The notes under the pieces were generated by a model. It was not told where the DNA came from. It worked only from the letters and a program-made list of their open reading frames with translations, and ran no database searches. Below, piece by piece: positions 1-9,129 of a stretch of 64,000 nucleotides of DNA; within the stretch, counting starts at the first letter, position 1, and every line of letters starts with the position of its first letter. This DNA comes from Heterobilharzia americana. Taxonomy: Eukaryota; Platyhelminthes; Trematoda; Strigeidida; Schistosomatidae. A program made the position numbers and the translations under genes. The stretch is taken from assembly GCA_944470555.2 (NCBI GenBank), contig OX104127.1:53310934-53374933 (forward strand), given 5' to 3'.

Positions 1-155
1 AGGTGTCACTGTGTTTTCCATTGTGAATCACTTTACATGTGACGTTGTCATATAAATGTTGAATGAGGTTGATAGAGATTTGTGGCAGTCTGTAGTGTTG
101 AAGCAAATGCCAACTTACTTCTCAGTCGACGCTATCGGAGGCCTTTCGAACTGGA
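1..155 (-). mobile_element. RTE-clade non-LTR retrotransposon fragment (RT palm)
   Basis: On the minus strand this stretch reads as the part of an RTE-clade (SR2-type) reverse transcriptase just after motif A, with a degraded K-A-S-D-S-V-D-R followed by the HNGK segment. It aligns by eye with about 62,682-62,840 and in the opposite orientation with about 9,300-9,440. Stops and frameshifts interrupt it, and it continues beyond the left edge of the window. Confidence 0.6.
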
Positions 156-600
156 AGTTTTCAACCATACTCTCTTCATCAAATTAATTATACAAGTAAA
201 TTAACTAAGTGCTAGTTACCAGTCACTGATGCATATATGGTCGATTAGATGTTGAAGTATATTTCGAATTTAAAGCAGTTTTCATTGGATCTTTTGATAC
301 GCGTTTAGTCTTTTTTGGTACTTGATATTAGGACATACCTGGAACTGAGTACCCATTACCGTAAACGTCCAAGCATTTTTCAGTAATCCAGTGGAACATG
401 ACAGCCACCTCTGCAATGACACTTGTGAAAAGCTAAAACAGTAATCAAGATGACCTTTGTGAACATGCTGTCTAGTTGTCATAAAACAAAATGAGTAAGA
501 AACAACGATATTTGTGACTCGTCAGCTTGATTTACCTACACCCAAGTGAGTGATGCTGGAAAACTTTGCTAGTCACAATCAAGTGAATTACCATAATAAA
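156..600. other. Unassigned AT-rich DNA
   Basis: No domain, tRNA-like box or repeat match was recognised. The only sizeable frame (282-482, minus, 66 codons) has no recognisable motif and is probably chance. Confidence 0.4.
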
Positions 601-604
601 TATT

Positions 605-700
605 CAAGCAATATCGGAGCATCCGCATAGGAGCCCGTATGCTGACAGAGATAGAACAATTCGATCCAGTATAACAACGGAGAATTATAAATATCGAGAC
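605..700 (-). repeat. PLE-associated terminal repeat motif, copy 1
   Basis: This is the inverse of a motif containing CGGATGCCTCGATATTG, also seen at about 4,690-4,770, 58,740-58,795 and 59,575-59,640. At 58-59 kb the motif lies directly next to PLE GIY-YIG sequence, so it is read here as part of the terminal (pseudo-LTR) region of PLE lineage 1. Confidence 0.5.
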
Positions 701-1017
701 GGAAGGTAATTTCTGATTGTTTATCTTCAAGGCACTTATTGACTGGGAACGATGCAGACGAAAATGAATTTGACTAGTCTGTATCCATAGCCTTTCCTAC
801 TAATCTCAGTTTAGGCTTGTTATTATTTTAACAAGACATGTAAGCAAACAGCATTGTTTTCAATTAGATTTCATCAGACTTCACTCTAATATACATAACC
901 TTCAACTATTCAAGGTAATTCATGAGTCAACGATAATATAGATGAGGATAGTATAAAGGTTAACAGGAATGTTCACTAACGTGCTACTCACTGAGTTGAT
1001 AGAGTAACATATAAACA

Positions 1018-1419
1018 TTGGAATTTCCTAGTCTATTTTTAAGGAATTACTGCTTAGATGTACACTTTATTTTCAATAATATACGTTATAGACAAGTGGA
1101 TGGAAGCATAATAGAGTCTCTACTAGACCCAATCCTTGCAGACTTTTACCTGATCAAATTAGAGAATAGACCATTGAAGGATGAGATCAATAGGCTACAT
1201 ATGTATCACAAATACGTGGATGACATATTTTTTATAGCTGATGAAAATATGGATAAGAACGAACTACTGAGGAATTTTAACAGCATACACCTGTCACTTA
1301 CCTTCACTTGTGAAAAAGAACAGGACAATAAGCTACATTTCCTAGATGACCCATTAAGTAGACGAGAAGAGTGGTCAGTTCAAAGAAACAATTCCGTATG
1401 TCAATACACACTTCCTTAA
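1018..1419 (+). pseudogene. PLE lineage 1 reverse transcriptase fragment
   Basis: This is the RT palm of a Penelope-like element. The RT would copy element RNA into DNA at the target site. Seen directly: a DGSIIESLLDPILADFYL stretch (motif B region; known PLEs carry a glycine-rich G-SPLSP-type motif here, so the key positions look degraded), then the catalytic box Y-V-D-D-I-F at about residues 68-73, then a K-L-H-F-L-D motif typical of the following PLE segment. The frame ends at 1,419 after an apparent frameshift, and homologous thumb sequence (N-P-I-R-Y, R-N-L-V-K-C) continues in other frames. The N-terminal fingers are missing, so only part of the roughly 700-900 residue PLE protein is represented. 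The YVDD aspartates are intact, but the copy cannot be functional as a whole. Confidence 0.75.
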
Positions 1420-1754
1420 TTTCAATCCTATACGATACGGAAGAAATTTAGTGAAGTGTTTGAAAGCCACAGTAAGGAAAATGTGCTCAGATGATACTCT
1501 CCAGAGTGGATTGTAGTGGATTTTGTATTCATGAAATGAAATAGGTTATCCTTACAATCTTATAAAAAGTAGATGAACAGATTAGAGAAAAGACTTGAAG
1601 CAGTAACCGCTTGAAAAAAACAACTATTCATAAACCTACAATTTAATGGTGATATACTTAATGAGATTCTATTCCACAGGCTGTCAAGAACCATTAAAAG
1701 AATTTTTAATGCAGCTAATCCCTGTAGATCATTTTCTAATCGACGATTTGTTTC

Positions 1755-2100
1755 ATGTCAAACGAAGGGAAAGTTACTCACATGTGTATTTACCAGTTTA
1801 ATTGCTCTTGTGGAAACATTAATATCGGGTATACGACAATGCAATTTAACTAACATATTACCGAACACCTATCTTCATGGTTGGAAAAAGGATAGGTTAA
1901 TTCTCTAAGAAGCTATATTTCGTCACATCTAATTGATAGTGATCACAGAGTTGATAAGGCTAAAGCGTTCGATGTGATTTACTCCGTTCCACCAAACCTT
2001 TCCGATGGAGTTCTAAATTCACCTTAAACACATAGTTGAGGCTATAAAAGTCCGGAGCTCTGTATTTTAGAAAAAAGTTGTACAGCTTTTGTGCCTGCCT
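1755..2100 (+). pseudogene. PLE lineage 1 GIY-YIG endonuclease and C-terminal tail (decayed)
   Basis: The frame reads I-Y-Q-F-N-C-S-C-G-N-I-N-I-G-Y-T, which corresponds to the intact-looking YQFNYSCGDSYIGRT of the copy near 58,560-58,620. The second half of the nuclease signature is therefore only partly kept (N-I-G-Y for Y-I-G-R). A stop follows within the domain. The downstream SHLIDSDHRVDK-like segment matches 59,015-59,060. This domain normally nicks the target during PLE insertion; here it is broken. Confidence 0.65.
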
Positions 2101-2148
2101 TGATCAGAGAAAACTTATTGAATGAACTAACGTATGAAGTTTAAAATG

Positions 2149-2160
2149 TACTTCTTTCCC
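2149..2160. repeat. Target-site duplication, left copy (12 bp)
   Basis: TACTTCTTTCCC occurs at the left edge of the inserted PLE pair and again at 3,673-3,684. Removing 2,161-3,672 restores an alignment with the uninterrupted PLE lineage 1 tail at about 59,230-59,300. This is the pattern expected of an insertion with target duplication. Confidence 0.75.
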
Positions 2161-2209
2161 TAATGAAATAGTGGAGAATATTTGTAACTCAGGTGGATTT
2201 TATTGATTG

Positions 2210-2697
2210 TATTGTGTTCTCTCAGCTGGGTTGTTTAATCATGAAGCTCTCATCGTCCTCCTAGACGACATCATCAGCACTAACTTCAGTATGAAGTGAG
2301 CTGTCAATATCTATCCGTGACTGATTTAGTAACTTGCCTTGATGAAGTGACCTATGATTGGTTATTTCCTTTGATTGTTGTGTCATTGATTGTAGAGATT
2401 TCCTGTTGGCTGTCCCACTGCTTGACCTCTGATTTTTTTTGTCATTTATCGTCTTTCTTATTGGTTGATAGATTGGGTCTATGTCTATACATCTATTGAT
2501 TTCTGACTGACTGACTGACCTGAATGCCAAGCTTCTAGGAATTCTCTGAGTTTCTTTGTGTTTCCTCTCTCCGTCCAAAATTTCTACAGAGTTCAAATTG
2601 AATTCATGTCCATAATTATCCACATGCATTGAAATGAGTGATGAAATGTCGTGGCATTTAATAGCCAATTGGTGTTCATGTAGACGAAGGCGAAAAG
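2210..2697. repeat. Inverted repeat arm, left (PLE lineage 2)
   Basis: Reverse complement of about 3,181-3,668 with only a handful of differences (for example, a single residue change LNQSRIDI versus LKHSRIDT). The high identity implies a recent, probably single-event origin. Confidence 0.85.
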
Positions 2698-3186
2698 GGC
2701 GGCCGCTTAGTCCAATGTAGTGCTGACTGCAGTTATTGCAGTTGATTTTGTAAATGATATTGGGTTTGTCTGTCTTCTCTGTTTGTTGTATCCTTTGGTC
2801 TGCATAATAGTGTTTGCAGGGGATTTGTTGGTTTATGAGCCACACCGATTCTAAGTGGTCTCAGTAATCTTGTTGTGATTTCTGATATATTCTTAATGTA
2901 TGGTAGGACGATGCGTTTGTTGATTTCTGTCGATGACTTTGTAGTTGATGATCCACGGGATAGGCATTTTCTAATAAAGTTTCGTGGGTAGCCGTTCTTC
3001 TTTAGGGTGGATATTAAGTAATTTTCTTCGTTTTTCCATGAAGTTGTTGTGCTGCAGTGTGTTCTCGCTCTTCTGAATAGAGTCTGCACGCAACTGATCT
3101 TGTGGGTTGTTGCTACTGTAGTTGAGGACTTGGTCAGTGTGTGTTGGCTTCCAAGTGTATGGGATAAAGTGGTAGTCCTCTTCGCC
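2261..3186 (-). pseudogene. PLE lineage 2 RT C-terminus plus GIY-YIG endonuclease (frameshifted)
   Basis: Reading from 3,186 downwards, the protein has K-P-T-H-T-D-Q (start of the RT thumb in PLEs), then R-T-like LFRRARTHC, a conserved NGYPRNFIRK, and R-I-V-L-P-Y. The frame breaks near 2,845 and resumes as a GIY-YIG domain beginning KPNIIYKINCNNCSQHYIGL, with the R of S-G-R-P-F following and a long hydrophilic tail. The first tyrosine (I-I-Y), the Y-I-G and the following arginine of the nuclease signature are all present, so the nuclease half looks chemically plausible while the full protein is not. The conserved Cys pair (NCNNC) typical of PLE nucleases is kept. The N-terminal RT, including YxDD, is missing. 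The tail carries an AATAAA-like signal near 2,204 on this strand. Confidence 0.8.
2499..2519. repeat. (TGAC)n short tandem repeat within the PLE tail
   Basis: A short run of TGAC units, encoding the repetitive S-V-S-Q-S stretch of the PLE tail on the other strand. A mirrored copy lies at about 3,355-3,372. Confidence 0.6.
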
Positions 3187-3668
3187 TTCGTCTACATGAA
3201 CACCAATTGGCTATTAAATGCCACGACATTTCATCACTCATTTCAATGCATGTGGATAATTATGGACATGAATTCAATTTGAACTCTGTAGAAATTTTGG
3301 ACGGAGAGAGGAAACACAAAGAAACTCAGAGAATTCCTAGAAGCTTGGCATTCAGGTCAGTCAGTCAGTCAGAAATCAATAGATGTATAGACATAGACCC
3401 AATCTATCAACCAATAAGAAAGACGATAAATGACAAAAAAAATCAGAGGTCAAGCAGTGGGACAGCCAACAGGAAATCTCTACAATCAATGACACAACAA
3501 TCAAAGGAAATAACCAATCATAGGTCACTTCATCAAGGCAAGTTACTAAAACACTCACGGATAGATACTGACAGCTCACTTCATACTGAAGTTAGTGCTG
3601 ATGATGTCGTCTAGGAGGACGATGAGAGCTTCATGATTAAACAACCCAGCTGAGAGAACACAATGCAA
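3181..3668. repeat. Inverted repeat arm, right (PLE lineage 2)
   Basis: Partner of 2,210-2,697. In this copy the reading frame 3,207-3,614 is uninterrupted. Confidence 0.85.
3207..3614 (+). pseudogene. PLE lineage 2 C-terminal tail, truncated copy
   Basis: This 135-codon frame is the end of the GIY-YIG protein: the H-E-H-Q-L-A-I-K-C segment onward, then a basic, serine-rich tail ending S-A-D-D-V-V. Apart from a few substitutions it is identical to the C-terminal 135 residues of the minus-strand copy. The RT and the catalytic half of the nuclease are absent, so it encodes nothing functional alone. The conserved histidine and E-H positions near the start belong to the distal part of the GIY-YIG fold. 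Confidence 0.75.
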
Positions 3669-3672
3669 CCAA

Positions 3673-3960
3673 TACTTCTTTCCCTTCTTATTTTTATTTT
3701 ATTTTGCCACGTATTTCACACGACCACGACATTCACATTCACCGCCTACATCCTCTGGTATTCCACAACCTTTCTTTCTCCAGTCTGTGACCTTATTTGT
3801 CTATGTTTGAACAGCGGTTTACATTGTCGTGGCATTCTGAATATTAGTATCATCCTCTATATAATCCGTATCCTTGTTGTTGTTGCACAAACTACCTTGA
3901 TTGGTTGGTATCTTATAAACATAATGTTGTTGCTTGTATTATCCCACTATTGAGGGACCA
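3673..3960 (+). mobile_element. PLE lineage 1 3' region, continuation after the nested insertion
   Basis: Starts with the right copy of the 12-bp duplication and aligns by eye with about 59,250-59,640 downstream of the second lineage 1 copy (TTCACATTCA, CCACAACCTT and TTGTCGTG islands). It is noncoding; the 96-codon frame here is very hydrophobic and AT-driven and is not taken as a gene. Confidence 0.65.
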
Positions 3961-4089
3961 AATTGGTCAGTTTCTATTAAATATATGCTTCTAAAACAGA
4001 TAACATTGAGGCATCCACTCAGGAGCCCAAATGCCATAGAGGCCAATTAATTTGGTCTACTCAACGACAGGATAATACAAGCAGCAATA

Positions 4090-4290
4090 TTAAACTATAC
4101 CTGTTGCACAAGAAGTGACTATCGTGACTTTTTGGCCTAGTGGATAACCCTCAGGTGTTTGAAGCGATCAGTACCCAGTCAGAGTCCTGGTTTCAACCAC
4201 ATCGCTCACTAGGAGACAGGTACATCCGGCTGACGCATCTTAAATAGGACTAAACACACGTCCTAGATTCCACTGCTAGCCAGGATCCAT
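4090..4290 (+). mobile_element. Smα-like SINE with degraded hammerhead
   Basis: The tRNA-type head has a plausible A box (TGGCCTAGTGG, 4,133-4,143) and a weakened B box (GGTTTCAACC, about 4,189). It is followed by GGTACATCC, then CTGACGC in place of the CUGACGA core, and a decayed second core segment (ACTAAAC). The tail GATTCCACTGCTAGCC is shared with the copy near 58,960. The Smα repeats of Schistosoma are known Pol III-type SINEs carrying a hammerhead; this copy would not self-cleave. Confidence 0.75.
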
Positions 4291-4314
4291 CATAGATATG
4301 CACAATTAATTTTA

Positions 4315-4400
4315 TAAATACATTGAAAGTTATGTATATTAGAGTGAAGCCTGGTGAGATCTTATTTGAAACGGTATTGTTCGCTTACATGTCCTGTTAT
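4315..4400 (-). mobile_element. PLE lineage 1 fragment
   Basis: Inverse of the block at 840-930 and 58,400-58,470, recognised by the shared TATGTATATTAGAGTGAAGC and the CATGTC end. The SINE at 4,090-4,290 appears inserted between PLE-derived sequences. Confidence 0.6.
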
Positions 4401-4684
4401 AATTTTCAGCATGAGAGTTTTTAACTGTTATTATTTGTGTAGAACTATAGGGAACCAAACTTATTCTTAGTGTACAATACCTTCATTTCTATGCTATTCT
4501 ATGTTTTACGCGGTTTAATGTTTACGCAGTAAATGAAAACGTCTTGGTGTACAACGCCACACTGAGTAGTTGATAGGGATGATGAAATACTGAAATTCTA
4601 TTATGTTTTCTCATATTTTATCACTGATCAAGGAGTAAATTTACAGCTAACTTTAAGTGATTACTATTTATTGACATACTTGTT

Positions 4685-4770
4685 ATTCTCCGTTGTATTG
4701 TCGGATCGAATTGTTCGACCTATATTGGCATATGGGCTCTTACGCGGATGCCTCGATATTGCCTGAATGT
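4685..4770 (+). repeat. PLE-associated terminal repeat motif, copy 2
   Basis: Carries GGCATATGGGCTC and GCGGATGCCTCGATATTG, as at 58,740 and 59,580. It directly precedes the palindromic SINE pair, as the equivalent motif does at 58.7 kb. Confidence 0.55.
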
Positions 4771-4775
4771 TAATT

Positions 4776-4959
4776 ATGATAATTTGGTTGGTTGTGGCTA
4801 GCAGAAGAATCCAGGACGCCCGTTACGTCATATTTGGGACTCGTCAGTTAAATGTATTTGCACACCAGTGTTGTCGTTCCCACCTAAACTCGAACCTCGT
4901 ACCCATCGCTTCAAACACTAAGGCGCTATTCACTATGCCACAGAAAAACAATAGCCACT
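4776..4959 (-). mobile_element. Smα-like SINE, minus copy of a palindromic pair
   Basis: Full SINE on the minus strand: A box region (TGGCATAGTGAATAACGCC, read from about 4,940 down), B box GGTTCGAGT near 4,895, then the hammerhead region at 4,865-4,805. The core CUGACGA is intact, but the second core reads GUAA instead of GAAA and stem II keeps only three pairs, so self-cleavage is unlikely. The other arm is at 4,978-5,164. Confidence 0.85.
4805..4870 (-). ncRNA. Hammerhead ribozyme relic (Smα type)
   Basis: CTGACGA is followed by GTCCCAAATATGAC, then GTAAC where GAAAC is required, then GGGCGTCCTGG, which would supply the cleavage site (GUC) and the 3' strand of stem I. The A-to-U core change should abolish activity. 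Confidence 0.6.
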
Positions 4960-4977
4960 ATCACCCGTTGTACAAGA

Positions 4978-5164
4978 AGTGGCTATTGTTTTTCTGTGGC
5001 ATAGTGAATAACGCCTTAGTGTTTGAAGCGATGGGTACGAGGTTCGAGTCTAGGTGGGAACGACATCACTGGTGTGCAGATACATCCAGCTGACGAGTCC
5101 CAAATAGGAGGAAGTGTGCGCCCTGGATTCTTCTGCTAACCACAACGAACCAAATTATCATAAC
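4978..5164 (+). mobile_element. Smα-like SINE, plus copy of a palindromic pair
   Basis: Mirror of 4,776-4,959 with about 184-bp arms and an 18-nt spacer (4,960-4,977). The B box GGTTCGAGTCT lies at about 5,041-5,051. The hammerhead region is 5,085-5,135. A transcript through both copies would fold into one long hairpin. Confidence 0.85.
5085..5135 (+). ncRNA. Hammerhead ribozyme relic (Smα type)
   Basis: CTGACGA at 5,090-5,096 is intact. Stem II closes with G-G instead of G-C (AGGAG), and the second core reads GAAG, disrupting the pair next to the cleavage site. Likely inactive. Confidence 0.6.
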
Positions 5165-5329
5165 TTTAAGAGGGAGTGATTATATCCTTTATTCCATAAT
5201 AAGCTACCAATAATTCATAAACTGACATACTCATTTTCACTGTTAGTATTCAATTCATCTCACAGTATATTCAAATAATCAACCAAATACCATCGATTAG
5301 ATACATTTGGTCACTCCATATTAGTAGTA

Positions 5330-5420
5330 GCGGTAGACAGTGGCTAACAGTGAAATCCAGGACATGAGTTTTTTTCATATTTGGGACTCGTCGGTTGGGT
5401 GCACTTGACGCACAGTGAGT
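5330..5420 (-). mobile_element. Smα-like SINE 3' half (hammerhead part), decayed
   Basis: On the minus strand it carries CCGACGAGTCCCAAATATG, then a T-rich interruption, then GTCCTGGATTTCACTG. It matches the hammerhead-containing half of the neighbouring SINEs; no tRNA-like head is evident beside it. Confidence 0.6.
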
Positions 5421-6060
5421 GGTTTTTTCATTTCAGTTCAATCGATAATGAAGATTTACAAACAATAACGTAACCCCACATTTGGTTAATTTATTTCATA
5501 TAGTACACAGTGAAACAGTAATATCAACCAAGTACAGTCTCCCTAACAATTTTCTGCTCTTAGTTGTACCCAAGTATGTATATGCAAATTCACCTTGTGA
5601 TAAGATTCTTTCAGATAAAGTAACCTTTTTTCTTCAGTCATAAAATATGCATTGCTGAATGAAAACGCAGACAATCACAGACGTTAAACATAAAAATGTT
5701 TTGCTCAAGTGTATCAACTAGTTTCATTATCGAATTCACTGATATACTTTCAATACAAGCATCATTGAAATCCATTTGAATCGACATATCTATAGTTCAC
5801 TTTTTAAAAATGTCACAAAGTTACAGGTTTCTAATAGGATTTTACTTCCTCAAAGCAATATGATCAATAGACTTGGAGACTCATTGTCTCAATGCACTGG
5901 GATAGATGTAATTTGGATGAAAGCAATTGACAGGAAGCTTCAACTGACCAAGGCTAGTGTTTTTTTGACATTTGTCAGTAGCGGCCCAAATACTCCAGTG
6001 AGTAACATCTCTGACTACAGCATTAGGTGGGACTGGTTCACATCTCAGGCGAGACATTAG
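5421..6060. other. Unassigned DNA with a 94-codon open frame
   Basis: The frame 5,776-6,060 (plus) has no recognised motif, no signal peptide and no clear splice context. It overlaps the edge of the next SINE at its 3' end, so it is probably chance. Confidence 0.3.
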
Positions 6061-6064
6061 CTCC

Positions 6065-6335
6065 ATCAAGGTTGCAGATATGCCTTGATGATAAGTAGTA
6101 TTCATCATGGACTGACATCAGTTGGGGAACCATTGAAAATCTGGGAGCACTGGACAGTTGTCTCGTCTTAGTATGGGACTCCTCAGCAGTACGCACCCAC
6201 AACCCAGCTAGGGATCGAACTCAGGACCTTCAGGCTTCACGGCGAACGCGTTAACCATCCAGCTACTCGGTCGGTTTCCAGTGGTTCACAATCTCCAACT
6301 TCTGTCAATTCACAACATAACGTGACTGTCACCCA
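6065..6335 (-). mobile_element. SINE family 2 with hammerhead relic
   Basis: Read on the minus strand: a tRNA-like head (GTAGCTGGATGGTTAACGCG, then B box GAGTTCGATCCC near 6,215), a linker GGGTTGTGGGTGCG, a hammerhead-like core, then the family tail (CCCAACTGATGTCAGTCCATG). The same organisation recurs at 56.65-57.1 and 60.4-61.0 kb, and the head and stems differ from the Smα family. Confidence 0.75.
6145..6195 (-). ncRNA. Hammerhead ribozyme relic (SINE family 2)
   Basis: CTGAGGA (fits the CUGANGA core) at 6,186-6,180, stem II GTCC with AGAC (one broken pair), second core GAGA instead of GAAA, stem III ACAA with CTGT, then the GUC-type site and CAGTGC. The GAAA-to-GAGA change should kill it. 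Confidence 0.55.
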
Positions 6336-8435
6336 AGGTCTTCAGTTAGCATCCACTTCACTTCCAACTGGTTGACCCCACAGGTCACAGCTTCTCATTA
6401 GAACTTCCTAACATCCATCTGGAAGCAAGTCACTAATGAGCAGAGCACTAGAGAGTAATGTATTTTTGAGATGAATGGGGATTTTTAATTTAGAAGTAGT
6501 ACTACTTCTACCCATAACTTCAACCCAACTAGAAACAGATCTTCCGAAATGTTTCAAGATATAAACTACAACTTCTTCAGTGGAATATTACTTGGATTCT
6601 ATTTAATTCGAAAATGAAGCTATTTATAGATTGCTGGTTAAATTAATTTTTGTTCATTTTCCAAATGATTTAATCATTAAGTCGTTGTTATTGTTATTAG
6701 TTTGTTCGTTACTATCAATATTTGTTGTAGAAGTTCTTATGATGTTGAAGTGTAAGCATGTAAATTTCATATTATGGTGTTATCTATTTATTGCATACTA
6801 GTCAAATAAAAAATTTGTTTTCTAATGAACTTTAAAAATGGCATATGGACTCTGATAAAATGTTATTATCATCATAAAGTTAAATTTGAACATTTAATTC
6901 AAGTTTATGTTATGGATAGTAAATTTTTTCCTTCATTTTTAATTCTTGTTCAAAATTTAATGAGTTTTTTTTTAGGGTCAAATTTTATATATTTCAATGA
7001 GAATCTTATCTTTATATGACAACATTATTGAAATAAAGCGTATAACCGCTTTTCTAAATTATTTCAGTTCTATGAACTTCCCTTATCTAACTTGTTTTCC
7101 TTCAATGAATTTACTCATAATCTTCAAACCTTCTTGATATAATTGGCCTCAGAAGATTGATTGTTAATTTTAACTCAAAACTATCCCAAAGAATTTTGAA
7201 GTTTGTAATAGAATTGAACATCATAAGTACTAAATACTCCTTGAATCTTCTAACAAGTATCTTATCAAAATTCTATAATTATAGATAATAATGAGTAATG
7301 ACTGACAGATAAAATCAATGTCAAATCTTTCATACGGATAGATTGGCTAAAAATCTCACATTTCACAGTAGTATACAAAAAACAGTATGATAGAACAAAA
7401 GGAATATCAAAGTAGGTAAAGTTGTGTGAGAAAATAAACAATTTGAAGATAACGATTGGTACAAATATTTAAACTTTAGAAGATGTCAAAGAGTGAGTGC
7501 ATCTGAGCCATTGTGAACGATTTTCAGCCAAGTCACCAAGAGACTTCAACATTTTAGCCACCTATTCTAGGAGGTTATCAGTGTCCCATCCTTTTCAGTG
7601 ATAGTTTCATCGGTCATAGTCTTCTTCTTTCTGGTATCCTTAATAAGACTTGTCGATTGTTACTAAACATTGACACCTTCTCCATCCCTCTTGCTTTCGC
7701 TACCCATAACTACTTGCAATCAACGCAGAGACTCTTGTTCAGTTTATGTATACGTTGTTTTCTTTCTTCAACGTTATCACAATCAGTCAGCTAAAATCAG
7801 TCTTCTGCCATCAATCAATCTGGATGATGTCGTGGAGTTCATAATCATAGATTTGCTAAGATATTAATTTTGAGAACTGGTATTTCGTCTGTTGTGAGAA
7901 AACATTTTTGAGCATCTCTCCTTACTAAAAATCATGTTTAACTCCGGAAACTTCACCTTACACACTACTAAGCGCTATCATAGTGTCTATCGCCCTTCGA
8001 AATGAAGAGTGATTTCGAACTGGGGATTTGAACACATTAGAACATGGTGGTTTGCTGTAAATTTCAGCTTTAAATTCCTCTTCATTTGTTTCCCAGGTAA
8101 TACAGTTTAAGAAGTTTCCAGTTGCGTCATTAGATTATATCTCACCGACAACCATTTTCTGGAATTCAAAACATTGTTTAAATGTTGCTGAAAAGTTTAT
8201 TGATCTATCTTCTTTAAAGGTATCATATTTACACTATGTCCTGGATTGACATTGGAAGCTGTCAAGTGCTCTATAGCACAGAAGTGTGGAGATTCTCAAG
8301 CATTTAAAAGCAAGAGAAGTCCTGACTAAGCAGCCAGTGTGAATATGATCAGGCGGTAGTAATGTGTCACGAATTCATATGTTAGTCGGGCAAAACCCTC
8401 AGTGATTGAAGTAAAATAAAAATCTGGCCACCAGT
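6336..8435. other. Unassigned AT-rich intergenic-type DNA
   Basis: No domain, tRNA-like box or repeat shared with the rest of the window was recognised on either strand. Frames are short and compositionally AT-driven. Confidence 0.4.
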
Positions 8436-8439
8436 CAGA

Positions 8440-8512
8440 CCTTGTAGCTCAGCCGGTAGACCACCGGGCCGGTAACCAGGTGGTCACTGGTTCAAGTCCA
8501 GCTGTGGTCCGA
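8440..8512 (+). mobile_element. tRNA-like sequence / SINE head
   Basis: Good Pol III type 2 promoter boxes: A box TAGCTCAGCCGG (8,445-8,456) and B box GGTTCAAGTCC (8,489-8,499), about 32 bp apart. The outer ends GACC and GGTC can pair like an acceptor stem. The D stem is mispaired and the anticodon arm would have an oversized loop (CCACC, then 13 nt, then GGTGG), so this is a tRNA-derived repeat or pseudogene rather than a working tRNA. No hammerhead core follows. Confidence 0.6.
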
Positions 8513-9125
8513 ATTTTCATCTCACTTTCAATCATCACCCAGTACATATATTTTTCTCCATCAAAAGTTAATTTAATAGTATACATCTTAACAATATTTG
8601 AGGAGTGTCAAAGTCTAGCGGTACCCTTCGTCTGAAAATGTTAAGCCTCGATGCAATAATGAGTTAATTCATCACTTGAAGTCATTTACTTCTGATGAAT
8701 ACAACACAACGTCTAATAGATTTTTATCGCCAACAATAGCTTACTCAAACCTTCTCTAAAATTGTTATCATTATTCTGCAGTACTGGTAAGTTGCATGAT
8801 GATCTGTTAGTCGTTTTTTTTCTGAACTTAATGTATGATAACAAAATGGTTATGTCCGTAAAAGCTACACATTTTTATTCATCTTCAATCATGAAAAGTA
8901 TTGTAGTGTTAGTTGGCTGGAGACAAGCGGCAGGAAACATTAGACCTAGATGCAGGGGGTTTCTGCTGACTCCAATCAACTAACCAACAACTATCAAATT
9001 GCATAATGGCGATAAGCTTCTTACCTCGATAGTCACATTCCAAAATGATCGATAGAATTCGGTCAGCACTCAAGACTAGATAATATGAAATTAGTTACTA
9101 TCAAGTGACTAATATATATAAGGCC
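8513..9125. other. Unassigned DNA
   Basis: No coding motif or recognisable repeat was found. It runs up to the 5'-truncated end of the RTE element. Confidence 0.35.
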
Positions 9126-9129
9126 GCAC

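Larger units (their letters stand above)
835..2160 (+). mobile_element. Penelope-like element, lineage 1 (decayed), left part
   Basis: Order of parts: a block at 840-960 shared with 58,405-58,530; RT palm at 1,018-1,419; thumb/linker at about 1,420-1,740 in mixed frames; GIY-YIG nuclease at about 1,760-1,895; and the conserved stretch after the nuclease at about 1,905-2,100. This matches the usual RT then GIY-YIG order of PLEs. The copy has many stops and frameshifts and is inactive. It is cut at 2,160 by a younger PLE and resumes at 3,673; the split is marked by a 12-bp duplication. A related copy lies at 58,390-59,420. Confidence 0.8.
2161..3672. mobile_element. Nested Penelope-like element pair, lineage 2, divergent (head-to-head)
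   Basis: Two 5'-truncated PLE copies point away from each other. The minus copy spans 2,161 to about 3,180 (RT C-terminus, thumb, GIY-YIG, tail). The plus copy spans about 3,181 to 3,672 (from the end of GIY-YIG to the tail). Their shared about 487-bp arms differ at only a few positions. The pair sits between 12-bp target duplications inside an older PLE of a different lineage. Partial inverted copies joined to a longer copy are known for Penelope insertions, so this can be read as a single insertion event rather than two. Confidence 0.8.

Noticed and set aside
2296..2499. Hydrophobic plus-strand frame, duplicated inversely at 3,376-3,579
   Set aside because: Antisense shadow of the PLE tail in both inverted copies.
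3663..3953. 96-codon very hydrophobic frame
   Set aside because: Lies in the noncoding 3' region of a PLE, and its composition follows from T-rich DNA.
8440..8512. Functional tRNA gene
   Set aside because: A and B boxes are good but the D stem is mispaired and the anticodon loop is far too long, so no anticodon can be assigned.
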